Notes: generated from the letters alone by a model not told the origin. DNA of 64,000 bases from Asticcacaulis machinosus (GCF_028550435.1 NZ_JAQQKV010000001.1:1736001-1800000), one strand, 5' to 3'. Shown: positions 34,357-42,973, counted from the first letter of the stretch. A program made the numbers and translations.

Positions 34357-35130
34357 TTACGCCGCCACCGATGTGGTCGAGGTCTGTTTCGTGCCTTCCG
34401 ACAGGGCCTGATAGACCGAGGTCATCCACTGGGCGGTCAGGCTGGCGATTTTCGCGGCAGTGTCTTCGCTGACGGTCGCATCGCTTGTGGCGGCTTCGGT
34501 CGATGTGGTCTCAGACATCATTGGGGGTGGCGGCCCCTTCGGCGGGCCATTAGCCTTCATGGTTTCGTCAAATGCCGCCTTTTCCTCCTCAGTTACCGAA
34601 CCATCACCGTCGGCATCCATGTGGCTGAACAATTCCTCGATCATGGACGCATCCGCACTGTCCTCAGATTCTGATGAGGCCAGCATTTCATCAAGACTGA
34701 CCGTACCGTCCTGATTGGTATCAAGTTCATCAAAAGTTTGGGGGGCCTGACCACCACCACCACCACCGGCAGGTGGCGGGCCGGACGGACGTGATCCGGC
34801 GCCTTGGCCTTCTTCCTGAGCCTGCAACATGCTGCCCATAGTCGCAGATGACATGGAACTTGTGAAAAACGCCAGACCTTCTTCTTCGGTGACCGAACCG
34901 TCACCATCGGTATCCATGACCGAGAACCGATCCGCCGCCGAAGACGTTGCGGAAGACGATGCCGTAGCACCGGATTGCGTCTTTCCGGATTTACTAGTGG
35001 CCTGCGAAGACTCCAGTTCTTCCAGGGTCATTTTGCCATCCCCGTCGGCATCAATGCTGCTGAACAGCTTTGAGTGCATCTGCGACAGAGAGACGCTGGA
35101 ATAGGCAGATGTCGTACTACCGATCTGCAT
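34357..35130 (-). CDS. four-EF-hand calcium-binding protein
   Basis: A 257-residue protein with four canonical EF-hand loops: D27-E38, D73-E84, D137-E148 and D172-E183, each of the DxDxDG form with glutamate at position 12. Between loops 2 and 3 is a flexible Pro/Gly-rich stretch, and a Thr/Ser-rich tail follows. There is no Sec signal, although the N-terminus is Ser/Thr-rich. Perfect AAGGAGG at 35130. Calcium binding is well supported, the role is not. It is divergent from a second, secreted EF-hand protein. Confidence 0.85.
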   Translation of the reverse strand: MQIGSTTSAYSSVSLSQMHSKLFSSIDADGDGKMTLEELESSQATSKSGKTQSGATASSSATSSAADRFSVMDTDGDGSVTEEEGLAFFTSSMSSATMGSMLQAQEEGQGAGSRPSGPPPAGGGGGGQAPQTFDELDTNQDGTVSLDEMLASSESEDSADASMIEELFSHMDADGDGSVTEEEKAAFDETMKANGPPKGPPPPMMSETTSTEAATSDATVSEDTAAKIASLTAQWMTSVYQALSEGTKQTSTTSVAA

Positions 35131-35445
35131 ATTTACCTCCTTTTTTGAGTTTCGGCCCAATCGCCAAAACAAATAAAAAAGGCCATCACTTACTTAACAA
35201 CATGTTGAATTAACAACAATTTCATCAATTACACAAAATCATGTCCATACATATCAACATACAGCCAACAAGCACTCATTTATGTCATCGAATACACAAA
35301 AATATGCAGATACTATCCGGCACAATTTACCGGTCTGCATATTTTTCGCGCTCAGTCTTATTATTTCCTTACGGACATGAAATCACCATGAAATCCCCGC
35401 ACAGCTCAGCTTAGTTTGATGCGTTTACTGACAACGGAATAACCC
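35131..35445. other. 315-bp AT-rich divergent gap between two EF-hand genes
   Basis: The gap is notably AT-rich. It holds a 13-bp perfect inverted repeat (35298-35310 with 35334-35346; arm AAAAATATGCAGA) and the palindrome CAACATGTTG near 35203. AAATATGCAGAT in the left arm is identical to 12 bases that cover the translation start of the minus-strand EF-hand gene (35125-35136). Confidence 0.6.
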
Positions 35446-36102
35446 ATGACCCGCTTTTTTCTGTTCCTGCCTTTGCTGGTGCTGACGGCTCCCGCTGTCG
35501 CGCAAATGCCATCCGAAGGTGGCCCCGACCGCCCCGCCATCAACCAGATTTTCTTCAGCCCGTCAGGTGAAGTGTTTCGTGCCAAAACCCCGGCGCCCTA
35601 TCCGGTCGCTGACTGGTTCAAAAAAGCCGATGCCGACAGTGATGGCAAATTGACGCGGGCCGAGTTCGTGGCCGATGCCAAACGCTATTTCGCCGTCATC
35701 GATAAGGACGAAAACGGTGTGATTTCCTCACCGGAGAACACCCGCTACGAAGAAGAACTGGCCCCCGAAATTCTGTCGCGCGTGCCCATGATCACCCAGC
35801 CGCCAAAGGGACGCACCACAGATGCCGAGGGTAAACCCTTATCCAATCAGCCCTATCAGCGCCAGATCACCGGCGCCGCCCAGTTCAGCCTGATCAATGA
35901 GCCACAACCCGTGCGCGGGGCCGATGCCAATTTCGATTTCAAGATCACCTCTGCCGAATGGGAATCAGCCTCTCTGGCGCGGTTCCGCCTGCTGGATAAA
36001 GATAGCGACGGCGCCCTCACCCTCGACACCCTTTCCAAAACCCCCATGCAGCAAGCCCTTGAGGCTCCCCGCGATGGCAAGGACAAAAAACGACGCCGAT
36101 AA
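35446..36102 (+). CDS. secreted EF-hand protein
   Basis: A 218-residue protein with a Sec signal (residues 1-19, cut after AVAQ or AVA). EF-hand loops are at D62-E73 and D86-E97. Two degenerate ones follow near 159-172 and 183-195; the last lacks the glutamate at position 12. The C-terminus is very basic (KDKKRRR). It would bind calcium in the periplasm. A long hairpin lies 12 nt after the stop. Function unknown; divergent neighbour of another EF-hand protein. Confidence 0.82.
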   Translation: MTRFFLFLPLLVLTAPAVAQMPSEGGPDRPAINQIFFSPSGEVFRAKTPAPYPVADWFKKADADSDGKLTRAEFVADAKRYFAVIDKDENGVISSPENTRYEEELAPEILSRVPMITQPPKGRTTDAEGKPLSNQPYQRQITGAAQFSLINEPQPVRGADANFDFKITSAEWESASLARFRLLDKDSDGALTLDTLSKTPMQQALEAPRDGKDKKRRR

Positions 36103-36414
36103 CATGGCTAATCTGGCGGCAAGTAGTATTAAATGATACAACTTGCCGCCAGGCAGTATTGATTGCGGTCACTATTGTTGCATTCGCAACAAATAAGCAA
36201 AATCAAAAATTCAAGGCGCTTTTTTGCACTTAAAAGCCAGATTTAAGGCTGCTTTTTTCCATTTAATACCAGCGTTTGGTATAAGTTTTTATGCAACCCC
36301 GCGCCTTTCGTATAAAAGCTTACGCTTTCGTAAGATTTACGACCCTTTCATCTCGCCTCAACTTTGGCGATGTGTTACCAAGGCAACCCCTTAAATCATT
36401 GACGGCGGCGTTGC
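36103..36414. other. 312-bp gap with strong hairpin and imperfect direct repeat
   Basis: GGCGGCAAGT and ACTTGCCGCC (36115-36150) pair around GTAT/ATAC, a very stable hairpin just after the EF-hand stop but without a T-run. Further on, two similar blocks, AAGGCGCTTTTTTGCA near 36213 and AAGGCTGCTTTTTTCCA near 36245, form an imperfect direct repeat, and ATACC...GGTAT lies at about 36266-36282. The rest is AT-rich, with no convincing frame. Confidence 0.5.
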
Positions 36415-37167
36415 GTGCCTAAAAAAGTTCATAAGCTCGGTTTGTTTGGTCTTGGCGCGTTTGGCCGCCTGATTGTGCGCCACCTGTCGCCCTATTTCGA
36501 CATTCTGGCCTATGACCCCTCCCCCGAAGCGAAAGCCTACGCCAAACGCCACAATGTCGAGCTGGTATCGCTGGAAGAAGCCGCCGCCAATAAGATCGTT
36601 ATACTGGCCACGCCAATCCGCACGCTAAAAGCCCTGGCCGAACAGATCGCCCCCCATGTGCCGCTCAACGGTCTGGTGATCGATGTCGGCTCGGTTAAGG
36701 TCAATCCGGCCCAGTGGCTGACCGACGCCCTGCCCAAATCGGTGTGCGTCCTGTGCACCCATCCGCTGTTCGGACCACAATCGGCGCGTTACGGCATTCA
36801 TAATATGGAAATTGTCGTCTGCCCGGTGCGGGTGCGCCACCTGCCGCCGATCGTGAAATTCCTTGAGAAAACACTGGATCTTAAGGTGTCGGTGACGACC
36901 CCCGAAGTTCATGACCGCGCTCTGGCCGCCGTGCAGGGCCTGACCCACCTGATCGCCAAGGTGCTCAACGGCATGGGCTCCCTGCCGACCGAACACACCA
37001 CCCGTTCCTATGACCTTTTGATGCAGGGCGTCGGTTTGGTCTCCGGCGACAGTGATGAGTTGTTTATGTCGATTGAGCGCGACAACCCGTTCGCCGCCGA
37101 AATCCGCAAGCGTTTTTTCCATGAAATCGACAGTCTGCGTACTCGCCTGGAAAATGGGCATAAGTAG
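36415..37167 (+). CDS. prephenate/arogenate dehydrogenase family protein
   Basis: A 250-residue NAD(P)-binding protein. The Rossmann motif GLFGLGAFGRLIV (residues 9-21) opens it. ILATPIRTLKALAEQI, DVGSVKVNPAQWL and THPLFGPQSAR match the TyrA family, and H116 in the last motif is the expected catalytic histidine. It would oxidatively decarboxylate prephenate or arogenate in tyrosine synthesis. It is short, lacking the extended C-terminal domain of many TyrA proteins. The start is a GTG with a weak ribosome site. Monocistronic. Confidence 0.82.
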   Translation: MPKKVHKLGLFGLGAFGRLIVRHLSPYFDILAYDPSPEAKAYAKRHNVELVSLEEAAANKIVILATPIRTLKALAEQIAPHVPLNGLVIDVGSVKVNPAQWLTDALPKSVCVLCTHPLFGPQSARYGIHNMEIVVCPVRVRHLPPIVKFLEKTLDLKVSVTTPEVHDRALAAVQGLTHLIAKVLNGMGSLPTEHTTRSYDLLMQGVGLVSGDSDELFMSIERDNPFAAEIRKRFFHEIDSLRTRLENGHK

Positions 37168-37284
37168 TCAAGCGCTCATGCGCCGCGCAGGCTCGCCGCA
37201 CACCTCAGCGTACTAACGCTACGCTCCTTGAGCACAATTGCCGGCGCACGGTCGTGCTTGCCAACAGCTTCGCAGTTGGAGAGC

Positions 37285-39144
37285 CTAAACCGCCTTTTCC
37301 GTGGGCTTAGGCTCACGTTTGGTTGTCCGCAGCACCCGTGTGCCGCGGCCTTCAGGGGCATGGATCGCCAGACGGGCGCGGAACTCATCGCGCTTGTCAT
37401 GGATCGAGGCCAGCACCAGCCCCATCGGCACGCCCAGATCCACCAGCGTGTTTTCCGCCAGTTGCAGTGACGCCTCAATCGTTTCCGGCACCGCGTCCGT
37501 CACGCCCAGCTCATACAGCCGCTCAGCATGATGCGCATCCCGTGCCCGCGCGATCAGGCAAATATCGTCGCGCAATGACCGCACGGCCTTGACGACATTA
37601 TCGGTAAAGGCGGCATTTGAGACCGTCACCACCACGGCTTTGCGGTGCTCAAGGCCTAAGCGCGCCAGAAACTCGACATTGGACGCATCGCCATACCAGG
37701 TTTCAAGGTGTTGCGACCGCGCCCGTGAGGTCACCTTCGGATTCACATCCACGATCGTAAAGCTGATATTGTGCCGCCCCAGCATGTCAACCACCAGTTC
37801 ACCCACGCGGCCATAGCCGACCACCAGAACCTCATTAGGAACCTCAGTGACCATATCCGGGGCCGCCGATGGTTCGGCTTCCTTTTGCGGGCTGAAACGT
37901 TTGGTAAAACGGGTCACGGCCGTGCCGATCACAGGCAAAAGAAACAGGCTGATGATGGCAGCGAGAATAACCGCCTGACCGATCTGCGGATCAATTAGTT
38001 TGCGCCCCATGCCCTCATCAATAATGACGAACGCAAACTCGCCCGCCGGCCCCAAAAGGGCCGCCACTTCAAGTGCTGCGGCCCGCGGCAGGCCATAAAG
38101 CCGCGCCAGAGGGTAAACGACCACAACCTTAAGCGCGATCAGTCCACCCGCCAGCGCCAGCACCAGTACCGGAGAAGCCATGACGGCGTCGATATCCAGC
38201 CGCGCCCCGACAGTGACGAAAAACAACCCCAGCAGCAGCCCCTTGAACGGCTCGATCATAAGCTCGATTTCGCGCCGGTACTCCGTCTCGGCCAGCAGCA
38301 GGCCGCCGACAAACGCCCCCATAGCCATAGACAGGCCCGCCATCACCGCCGCCTGCCCCGAAATCAGCACGACCAAGAGACACGCCGCCATAAAAATTTC
38401 CGGGCTTTTGGTCAGGGCTGCCGATTTAAACAATGGCCGCAGCAGCATCCGACCGCCTAAAACCAAAAGCGCCATGACCACAATCGTAGGGATGATCGCC
38501 AGAACGCCCTGAACGCCAGTGGGGCCACCTTCGCCGCCGGCCAGCACAATGACGGCAATCAGGATCGGCGCCACCGCCAGATCCTGCGCCAGCAGAACCG
38601 AAAACACGCTGCGGCCGGTGGCGGTGTTGAGCTTTTTCAGTTCCGCCAGCACCGGCATGACCATGGCCGTCGACGACAGGGCCAGCGCCATAGCCAGCGC
38701 GATCGCACTTTCCGGTGGGCGCTTCATCATCAGGAACAGACCAAACAGCACCAGCGTACACAGGATGATCTGAAGCATCCCAAGCCCGAACACCATCCGC
38801 CGCATGGCCTTGAGGCGCTCCCACGTCAGTTCCAGTCCAATGGCAAACAACAGGAACACCACGCCCAGTTCAGCCAGATTGTGGATGTCTTCGGATTGGG
38901 TAACCGTAAACTTGGCCAGCACCGGCCACATATCCGCCAGCCGCCCCAGCCCGTCCGGCCCCAGAATGACGCCGACCATCAGGAACCCCAGAACCGGCGA
39001 AATCCTGAAGCGGTTAAACAGCGGTACAAACACCGCCGCCGCCGTCAGAAACACGATTCCCACGGCATATTGACCGCTGATGGCCGCGGCATGTCCAACC
39101 ACCGGTGCGGCCTGCACCGTGTGGGCAAGGATATCCGAGGCCAT
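37285..39144 (-). CDS. Kef-type cation/proton antiporter with TrkA-N domain
   Basis: A 619-residue CPA2-family antiporter. About twelve membrane helices fill residues 20-400, with LGFLMVGVILGPDGLG near 50 and the family QDLAVAPIL segment. The C-terminal cytoplasmic part holds a TrkA-N NAD-binding domain (VLVVGYGRVGELVVDML, near 445). It would exchange potassium or another cation for protons, gated by a nucleotide or glutathione-type ligand. I chose the ATG at 39144 after AAGGATGG. KefB-like is the nearest well-known group. Confidence 0.88.
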   Translation of the reverse strand: MASDILAHTVQAAPVVGHAAAISGQYAVGIVFLTAAAVFVPLFNRFRISPVLGFLMVGVILGPDGLGRLADMWPVLAKFTVTQSEDIHNLAELGVVFLLFAIGLELTWERLKAMRRMVFGLGMLQIILCTLVLFGLFLMMKRPPESAIALAMALALSSTAMVMPVLAELKKLNTATGRSVFSVLLAQDLAVAPILIAVIVLAGGEGGPTGVQGVLAIIPTIVVMALLVLGGRMLLRPLFKSAALTKSPEIFMAACLLVVLISGQAAVMAGLSMAMGAFVGGLLLAETEYRREIELMIEPFKGLLLGLFFVTVGARLDIDAVMASPVLVLALAGGLIALKVVVVYPLARLYGLPRAAALEVAALLGPAGEFAFVIIDEGMGRKLIDPQIGQAVILAAIISLFLLPVIGTAVTRFTKRFSPQKEAEPSAAPDMVTEVPNEVLVVGYGRVGELVVDMLGRHNISFTIVDVNPKVTSRARSQHLETWYGDASNVEFLARLGLEHRKAVVVTVSNAAFTDNVVKAVRSLRDDICLIARARDAHHAERLYELGVTDAVPETIEASLQLAENTLVDLGVPMGLVLASIHDKRDEFRARLAIHAPEGRGTRVLRTTKREPKPTEKAV

Positions 39145-39335
39145 TACGCAACCATCCTTTTCGTCATGGGGTTGAAAATCACATTCCTGTCCCCAAAAAG
39201 AAAGCCCCAAAGCTGATCAGGGCTCAAAAAAATCTGAAAAAATACCGCCTGATACAGAGAAAATTCATGACAAATCCGTCGCAAAGTGCTCATTTCCAAA
39301 ACTGGTTTCAAATGTGCTTAATTTCGAGGTATTTC

Positions 39336-41444
39336 ATGATCCGCCTGCGTCTTTTATCTACTCTGGCGTCCGCCGCCCTGATTGCCGGTTCTGCGCAGGC
39401 CGACACCCGTCAGTGTATTGATCAGGACTGCCGCTTTGAGACTCTGCATGGTCTGGAAAGCCTGACCGCCGCCGATGAAGCGGGATCGACAGTGGCCGAG
39501 ACGTTTGGCACCTGGGGCTTTGATGTGGCGGGCATGGACACCTCGGTTAAGCCGGGCGATGACTTCAGCACCTATGCGGGCGGCAAGGCGATCGCGACCA
39601 TTGAAATCCCCGCCGATCGCACCAATTACGGCAGCTTTTATGCCCTGCGCACCCTGTCGGAAAATCGCCTCAAGGCCTTAATTGACAAGCTGGCCGCAGC
39701 CGAAGGGCTGAGCGGCGACGACCTGAAGGTTGCCGATTTCTATAAGTCTATGATGGATCAGGCGCGCAAAGAGCAACTCGATATTGCCCCGGTCTATCCT
39801 CTGCTGGCCGACATCCGAAAGATAAAAAGCCACCGCGAGATGGCCGCCTTTATGGGCCGCACTCAGGGCACCTTTGGGTCATCCGTGTTCGGCGCAAGTA
39901 TTTATGACGACGCCAAGAACCCGCAGATTAATACGCTCTATATGAGCACCAGCGGCCTTAGCCTGCCCGACCGGGATTATTACCTCAAGCCTGAATTCGC
40001 CGACAAGAAAGCCAAATACGAGGCCTATATCACCGACATGCTGCGTATGGCGGGCGTACCTGATGCCGCCAGAACAGCCGCAGACGTGGTGGCGTTTGAG
40101 ACAAAACTGGCCGACGCAAGCTGGACACGGGTTGAGAGCCGTAACCGTGACAAGACCTATAACCCGATCACCCCGGCGGAGTTAAAAACCTTTGCCCCCG
40201 GTTTTGACTGGGCCGCCTTTATGGCCAGCGCGGACCTAAAGAGCGCCCAAACCATCGTCATGCGCCAGAACACGGCCTTTCCGAACTTCGCCAAAATCTA
40301 TGCCGATACGCCGATCGAAACGCTCAAGGCCTGGCAGACCTTTAAGGTGTTAAACCAATCAGCGCCTTACCTTTCGACACGGTTTTCACAGCGCGCATGG
40401 GAATTCAATTCCCGCGACCTGTCAGGCGCGCTTGAACAACGTGCCCTGTGGAAGCGTTCAATCAGCGTGACCGAATCTTATCTGGGCGAAGCCTTGGGAC
40501 GGGCCTATGTTGCCGAATATTTCCCGGCCGAGTCCAAGACCAAAATGGAAACTCTGGTCGCTGACCTGCGATCCGCGCTGAAAATCCGCATCGATAATCT
40601 GGCGTGGATGTCGCCGCAAACCAAGGTCAAGGCGCAGGAAAAACTGTCGAAATTCCACGTCAAGATCGGTTACCCGGACACATGGAAAGACTATTCCAAA
40701 CTCAGCATCAGACAGGATGACTTGATCGGCAATATTGCCCACGCGCAAAATCATGAATGGGCTGAAGATGTCGCCAAGCTGGGTAAGCCCGTCGACCCTG
40801 AGGAATGGGGTATGACCCCGCAGACGGTCAACGCCTATTATAACTCAGTGAAGAACGAGATTGTGTTTCCTGCCGCTATTTTGCAAGCCCCGTTCTTTGA
40901 CCCCAACGCCGATCCAGCCGTCAATTACGGTGCGATTGGCGGCGTGATTGGTCACGAGATCATCCACGGTTTTGACGATCAGGGCCGCAAATCCGATGGT
41001 GACGGGGTCTTGCGCGATTGGTGGACCGCGGAGGATGCCGCCAAATTTGAGGCGCAGGCCGCAAAGCTTGGCGCGCAGTACGATAGCTATGAGCCCCTGC
41101 CCGGCGCCAGGGTGCAGGGTAAGCTGACTATGGGCGAAAACATTGCCGATCTGGGCGGCATTGTGCTGGGGCTGGATGCCTATCGCCTGTCCCTAAAAGG
41201 CGCGCCCGCGCCGGCTCTTGATGGGTTCACGGGTGATCAGCGGGTCATGCTGGGCTGGTCGCAGGTCTGGCGCTCCAAATACCGTGACGACGCCCTGCGC
41301 CAGCAGGTCGTCTCCGACCCGCACGCCCCGGCCAGCTTCCGCATCATTGGCCCGCTGCGCAATGTCGATGACTGGTATAAGGCCTTTGGCGTCGCTGATG
41401 GCAAATATTATCTGACGCCTGAAGAGCGCGTGCGTCTTTGGTAG
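39336..41444 (+). CDS. M13-family (neprilysin/PepO) zinc metallopeptidase
   Basis: A 702-residue secreted endopeptidase. The signal peptide ends near AQADT (residue 21). The zinc site is H540-E-x-x-H544 (GHEIIHGFDDQG) and E601 of GENIADLGG is the third ligand, with D605 supporting. The N-terminal half is the family's capping domain. It would cut peptides up to a few kilodaltons in the periplasm or outside. GAGGT before the ATG at 39336 supports the start. It ends in a bidirectional terminator. Confidence 0.92.
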   Translation: MIRLRLLSTLASAALIAGSAQADTRQCIDQDCRFETLHGLESLTAADEAGSTVAETFGTWGFDVAGMDTSVKPGDDFSTYAGGKAIATIEIPADRTNYGSFYALRTLSENRLKALIDKLAAAEGLSGDDLKVADFYKSMMDQARKEQLDIAPVYPLLADIRKIKSHREMAAFMGRTQGTFGSSVFGASIYDDAKNPQINTLYMSTSGLSLPDRDYYLKPEFADKKAKYEAYITDMLRMAGVPDAARTAADVVAFETKLADASWTRVESRNRDKTYNPITPAELKTFAPGFDWAAFMASADLKSAQTIVMRQNTAFPNFAKIYADTPIETLKAWQTFKVLNQSAPYLSTRFSQRAWEFNSRDLSGALEQRALWKRSISVTESYLGEALGRAYVAEYFPAESKTKMETLVADLRSALKIRIDNLAWMSPQTKVKAQEKLSKFHVKIGYPDTWKDYSKLSIRQDDLIGNIAHAQNHEWAEDVAKLGKPVDPEEWGMTPQTVNAYYNSVKNEIVFPAAILQAPFFDPNADPAVNYGAIGGVIGHEIIHGFDDQGRKSDGDGVLRDWWTAEDAAKFEAQAAKLGAQYDSYEPLPGARVQGKLTMGENIADLGGIVLGLDAYRLSLKGAPAPALDGFTGDQRVMLGWSQVWRSKYRDDALRQQVVSDPHAPASFRIIGPLRNVDDWYKAFGVADGKYYLTPEERVRLW

Positions 41445-41447
41445 GAC

Positions 41448-41478
41448 AAAAACGGGCTCCGGCGGAGCCCGTTTTTTT
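41448..41478. terminator. bidirectional terminator after the M13 peptidase
   Basis: AAAAACGGGCTCC-GG-CGGAGCCCGTTTTT with T-runs in both directions. It ends the plus-strand peptidase; the stem overlaps the stop codon of the convergent small membrane gene, so it also serves that gene. Confidence 0.92.
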
Positions 41479-41719
41479 AGCCTTGAGCCCGGTCTGACCA
41501 CATGAGGCCAAACAGTCGCAGCAGCAAACCTGCGAACAGGACGCCCGCACCGATTTGGGCCTGCATCTCATAGCGCCCGAAGTGGCCCGACATATCATAA
41601 GTGGTCGACGGCAGTTGTCCGACGCTCACATATACCGCCAGCAATATGCCAATCGGCGCAATCATCAGGGCAGACCCCAGAATCATAGTGGTACGGGCCG
41701 AAAATTTGAAACGAGCCAT
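41477..41719 (-). CDS. small two-helix membrane protein
   Basis: An 80-residue protein with two hydrophobic segments (about 9-31 and 53-73) joined by a polar loop. I chose the ATG at 41719 because AGAG precedes it and a longer frame would add a non-conserved extension. Not recognised as a known family. It is divergent from the tetR gene across a gap that holds three operators, so it may be a target of that regulator. Confidence 0.65.
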   Translation of the reverse strand: MARFKFSARTTMILGSALMIAPIGILLAVYVSVGQLPSTTYDMSGHFGRYEMQAQIGAGVLFAGLLLRLFGLMWSDRAQG

Positions 41720-41836
41720 GTGCGACTCTTTAATCCTAACATCCCCTCGCGAAACCGCGCGCCGGTAAGCCAACGCTTTCTGCGTTTACGGCAGAAGCAT
41801 GAAACCAGCGCTTTAACACGGGGACAGAATGTGCTA

Positions 41837-41907
41837 TGAACGCCGTTCACTGTTTCTGTATAAATAATTTCTGAACATTGTTCAATAAATATTTTGAACG
41901 ACGTTCA
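41837..41907. promoter_or_regulatory. three TetR-type operators
   Basis: The 13-bp palindrome TGAAC-N3-GTTCA occurs three times: 41837-41849 (middle GCC), 41872-41884 (middle ATT) and 41895-41907 (middle GAC). Centres are 35 and 23 bp apart. The third ends 16 nt before the tetR start. This is the usual form of TetR autoregulation and may also cover the divergent gene at 41719. Confidence 0.85.
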
Positions 41908-41923
41908 TATTTTTGAGTGCATC

Positions 41924-42529
41924 ATGTCATCACCCACCATGTCCGCCCGCCGTCAGGCCCAGCTTGAAGCCCTGCTCGATGCTGCCGAGGCCCGCATCAG
42001 CACCGATGGTATAGACAATCTCAAAGCCCGCGATCTGGCGGCGGACATTGGGATTGCGCTGGGTGGGCTTTATAATCTGGTCGCGGATATGGAAATGCTG
42101 TCTTTGCTGGTTGCACAACGCACCATGACCCGTCTGGATAAGGCGTTTACTGAGGCCGCCCAAGCCCCCTTGACGGATAACGCCAGTGCCGTGGCCCGCC
42201 TGGAAGGCATAGCTCATACCTATTATCGCTTTGCGCGGGAAAATCTGCTGCTATGGCGGGCGATGTTTGAAATGAGGCTGAAAAACACGCCCCTACCCGA
42301 ATGGAACAAAAACGCCCAGTTCGGCCTGTTCGCCCATGTCGCGGCACCGCTGAAAGTACTGATGCCAGAGGCCGATGATATGGCCGTTACCGTCACCGCC
42401 CGCACCCTGTTTTCCGCCGTGCATGGCATAGTGGTCATCGCGTTAGAGGAACGCATCATCGCGATCCCGAATGAGTCGGTTGAACACCAGATAAGCTGGC
42501 TGATCCGCGCTGCCTGCGATAGTCTTTAA
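41924..42529 (+). CDS. TetR/AcrR-family transcriptional regulator
   Basis: A 201-residue regulator. Residues 5-55 form the TetR HTH (ARDLAADIGIALGGLYNLVADME), with a helical ligand-binding domain behind (TetR_C-like, WRAMFEMRL). I use the ATG at 41924; an upstream TTG lies inside the third operator and would be wrong. The three palindromes in front suggest tight self-repression released by a small ligand. The ligand is not readable. Confidence 0.87.
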   Translation: MSSPTMSARRQAQLEALLDAAEARISTDGIDNLKARDLAADIGIALGGLYNLVADMEMLSLLVAQRTMTRLDKAFTEAAQAPLTDNASAVARLEGIAHTYYRFARENLLLWRAMFEMRLKNTPLPEWNKNAQFGLFAHVAAPLKVLMPEADDMAVTVTARTLFSAVHGIVVIALEERIIAIPNESVEHQISWLIRAACDSL

Positions 42530-42568
42530 ATTTAAGGATGACAATTTGCCGAAAGACAATGTGGCCGG

Positions 42569-42616
42569 TCATGGACGCACAAAATCATGGACGCACAAAA
42601 TCATGGACGCACAAAA
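42569..42616. repeat. 16-bp tandem repeat, three perfect copies
   Basis: The unit TCATGGACGCACAAAA is repeated three times without change at 42569-42584, 42585-42600 and 42601-42616. It is 40 nt after the tetR stop. Copy number may vary between strains. Confidence 0.95.
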
Positions 42617-42620
42617 TTAT

Positions 42621-42644
42621 AATTTTGACAAAATTGTCAAAATT
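42621..42644. promoter_or_regulatory. inverted repeat AATTTTGACA-N4-TGTCAAAATT
   Basis: A perfect 10-bp inverted repeat with a 4-bp spacer. Its core TTTGACA-N4-TGTCAAA recurs at 42956-42973. Two equal cores in one gap suggest a protein-binding site or paired hairpins. Confidence 0.6.
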
Positions 42645-42707
42645 TCTTCTTTACTTATGCAATTGTGAATTTACTACGAAAAGCAGATAGGCATTTGGAC
42701 ATAAAGT

Positions 42708-42845
42708 AAGGGCCTGTCTGAGGGGGATAATCTCTGACAGGCCCTTCTTTGTTATGCAGGCGTTTCCTCCCCGAAACGCCGGGAACCGACTTTCCTCTTC
42801 GGGGGAAAGTTCCGTTCTCTTGAGACCGACAAAACAGTTTTTCGG
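42708..42845. ncRNA. hairpin cluster, candidate small RNA (strand unknown)
   Basis: Four hairpins follow one another: AAGGGCCTGTC/GACAGGCCCTT (42708-42746), GGCGTTTC/GAAACGCC (42759-42780), ACTTTCC/GGAAAGT with a C-UUCG-G tip on the plus strand (about 42783-42817), and CCGA/TCGG (42826-42845). A TTGACA on the minus strand at 42852-42857 could be a -35 element for a minus-strand RNA that ends after the first-listed hairpin. The UUCG tip argues for plus. I do not recognise the RNA family. Confidence 0.4.
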
Positions 42846-42955
42846 CAGCGGTGTCAATAGATTTTATAACATTATGTCAAAAATAAAGTGACCTTTTAGA
42901 CCTTGCGACATAATTGCCACGCGTAACATTGTTACGCAATAAATACTGCGCAGCA

Positions 42956-42973
42956 TTTGACAACGCTGTCAAA
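42956..42973. other. hairpin TTTGACA-ACGC-TGTCAAA after hisS
   Basis: A perfect 7-bp stem ending 4 nt past the hisS stop on the minus strand. No T-run follows, so it is a weak terminator at best. It shares its core with 42621-42644. Confidence 0.5.

Noticed and set aside
41837-41907. TTG start for tetR at 41894
   Set aside because: It lies inside the third operator and would add non-TetR residues; the ATG at 41924 fits better.
42780-42830. GAGGAAAGTC on the minus strand as an RNase P RNA signature
   Set aside because: The other RNase P core blocks are absent, and the region is too short for a whole RNA.
42651-42857. Short open frame in the tetR-hisS gap
   Set aside because: It spans the hairpin cluster, lacks a ribosome site and does not look like protein.
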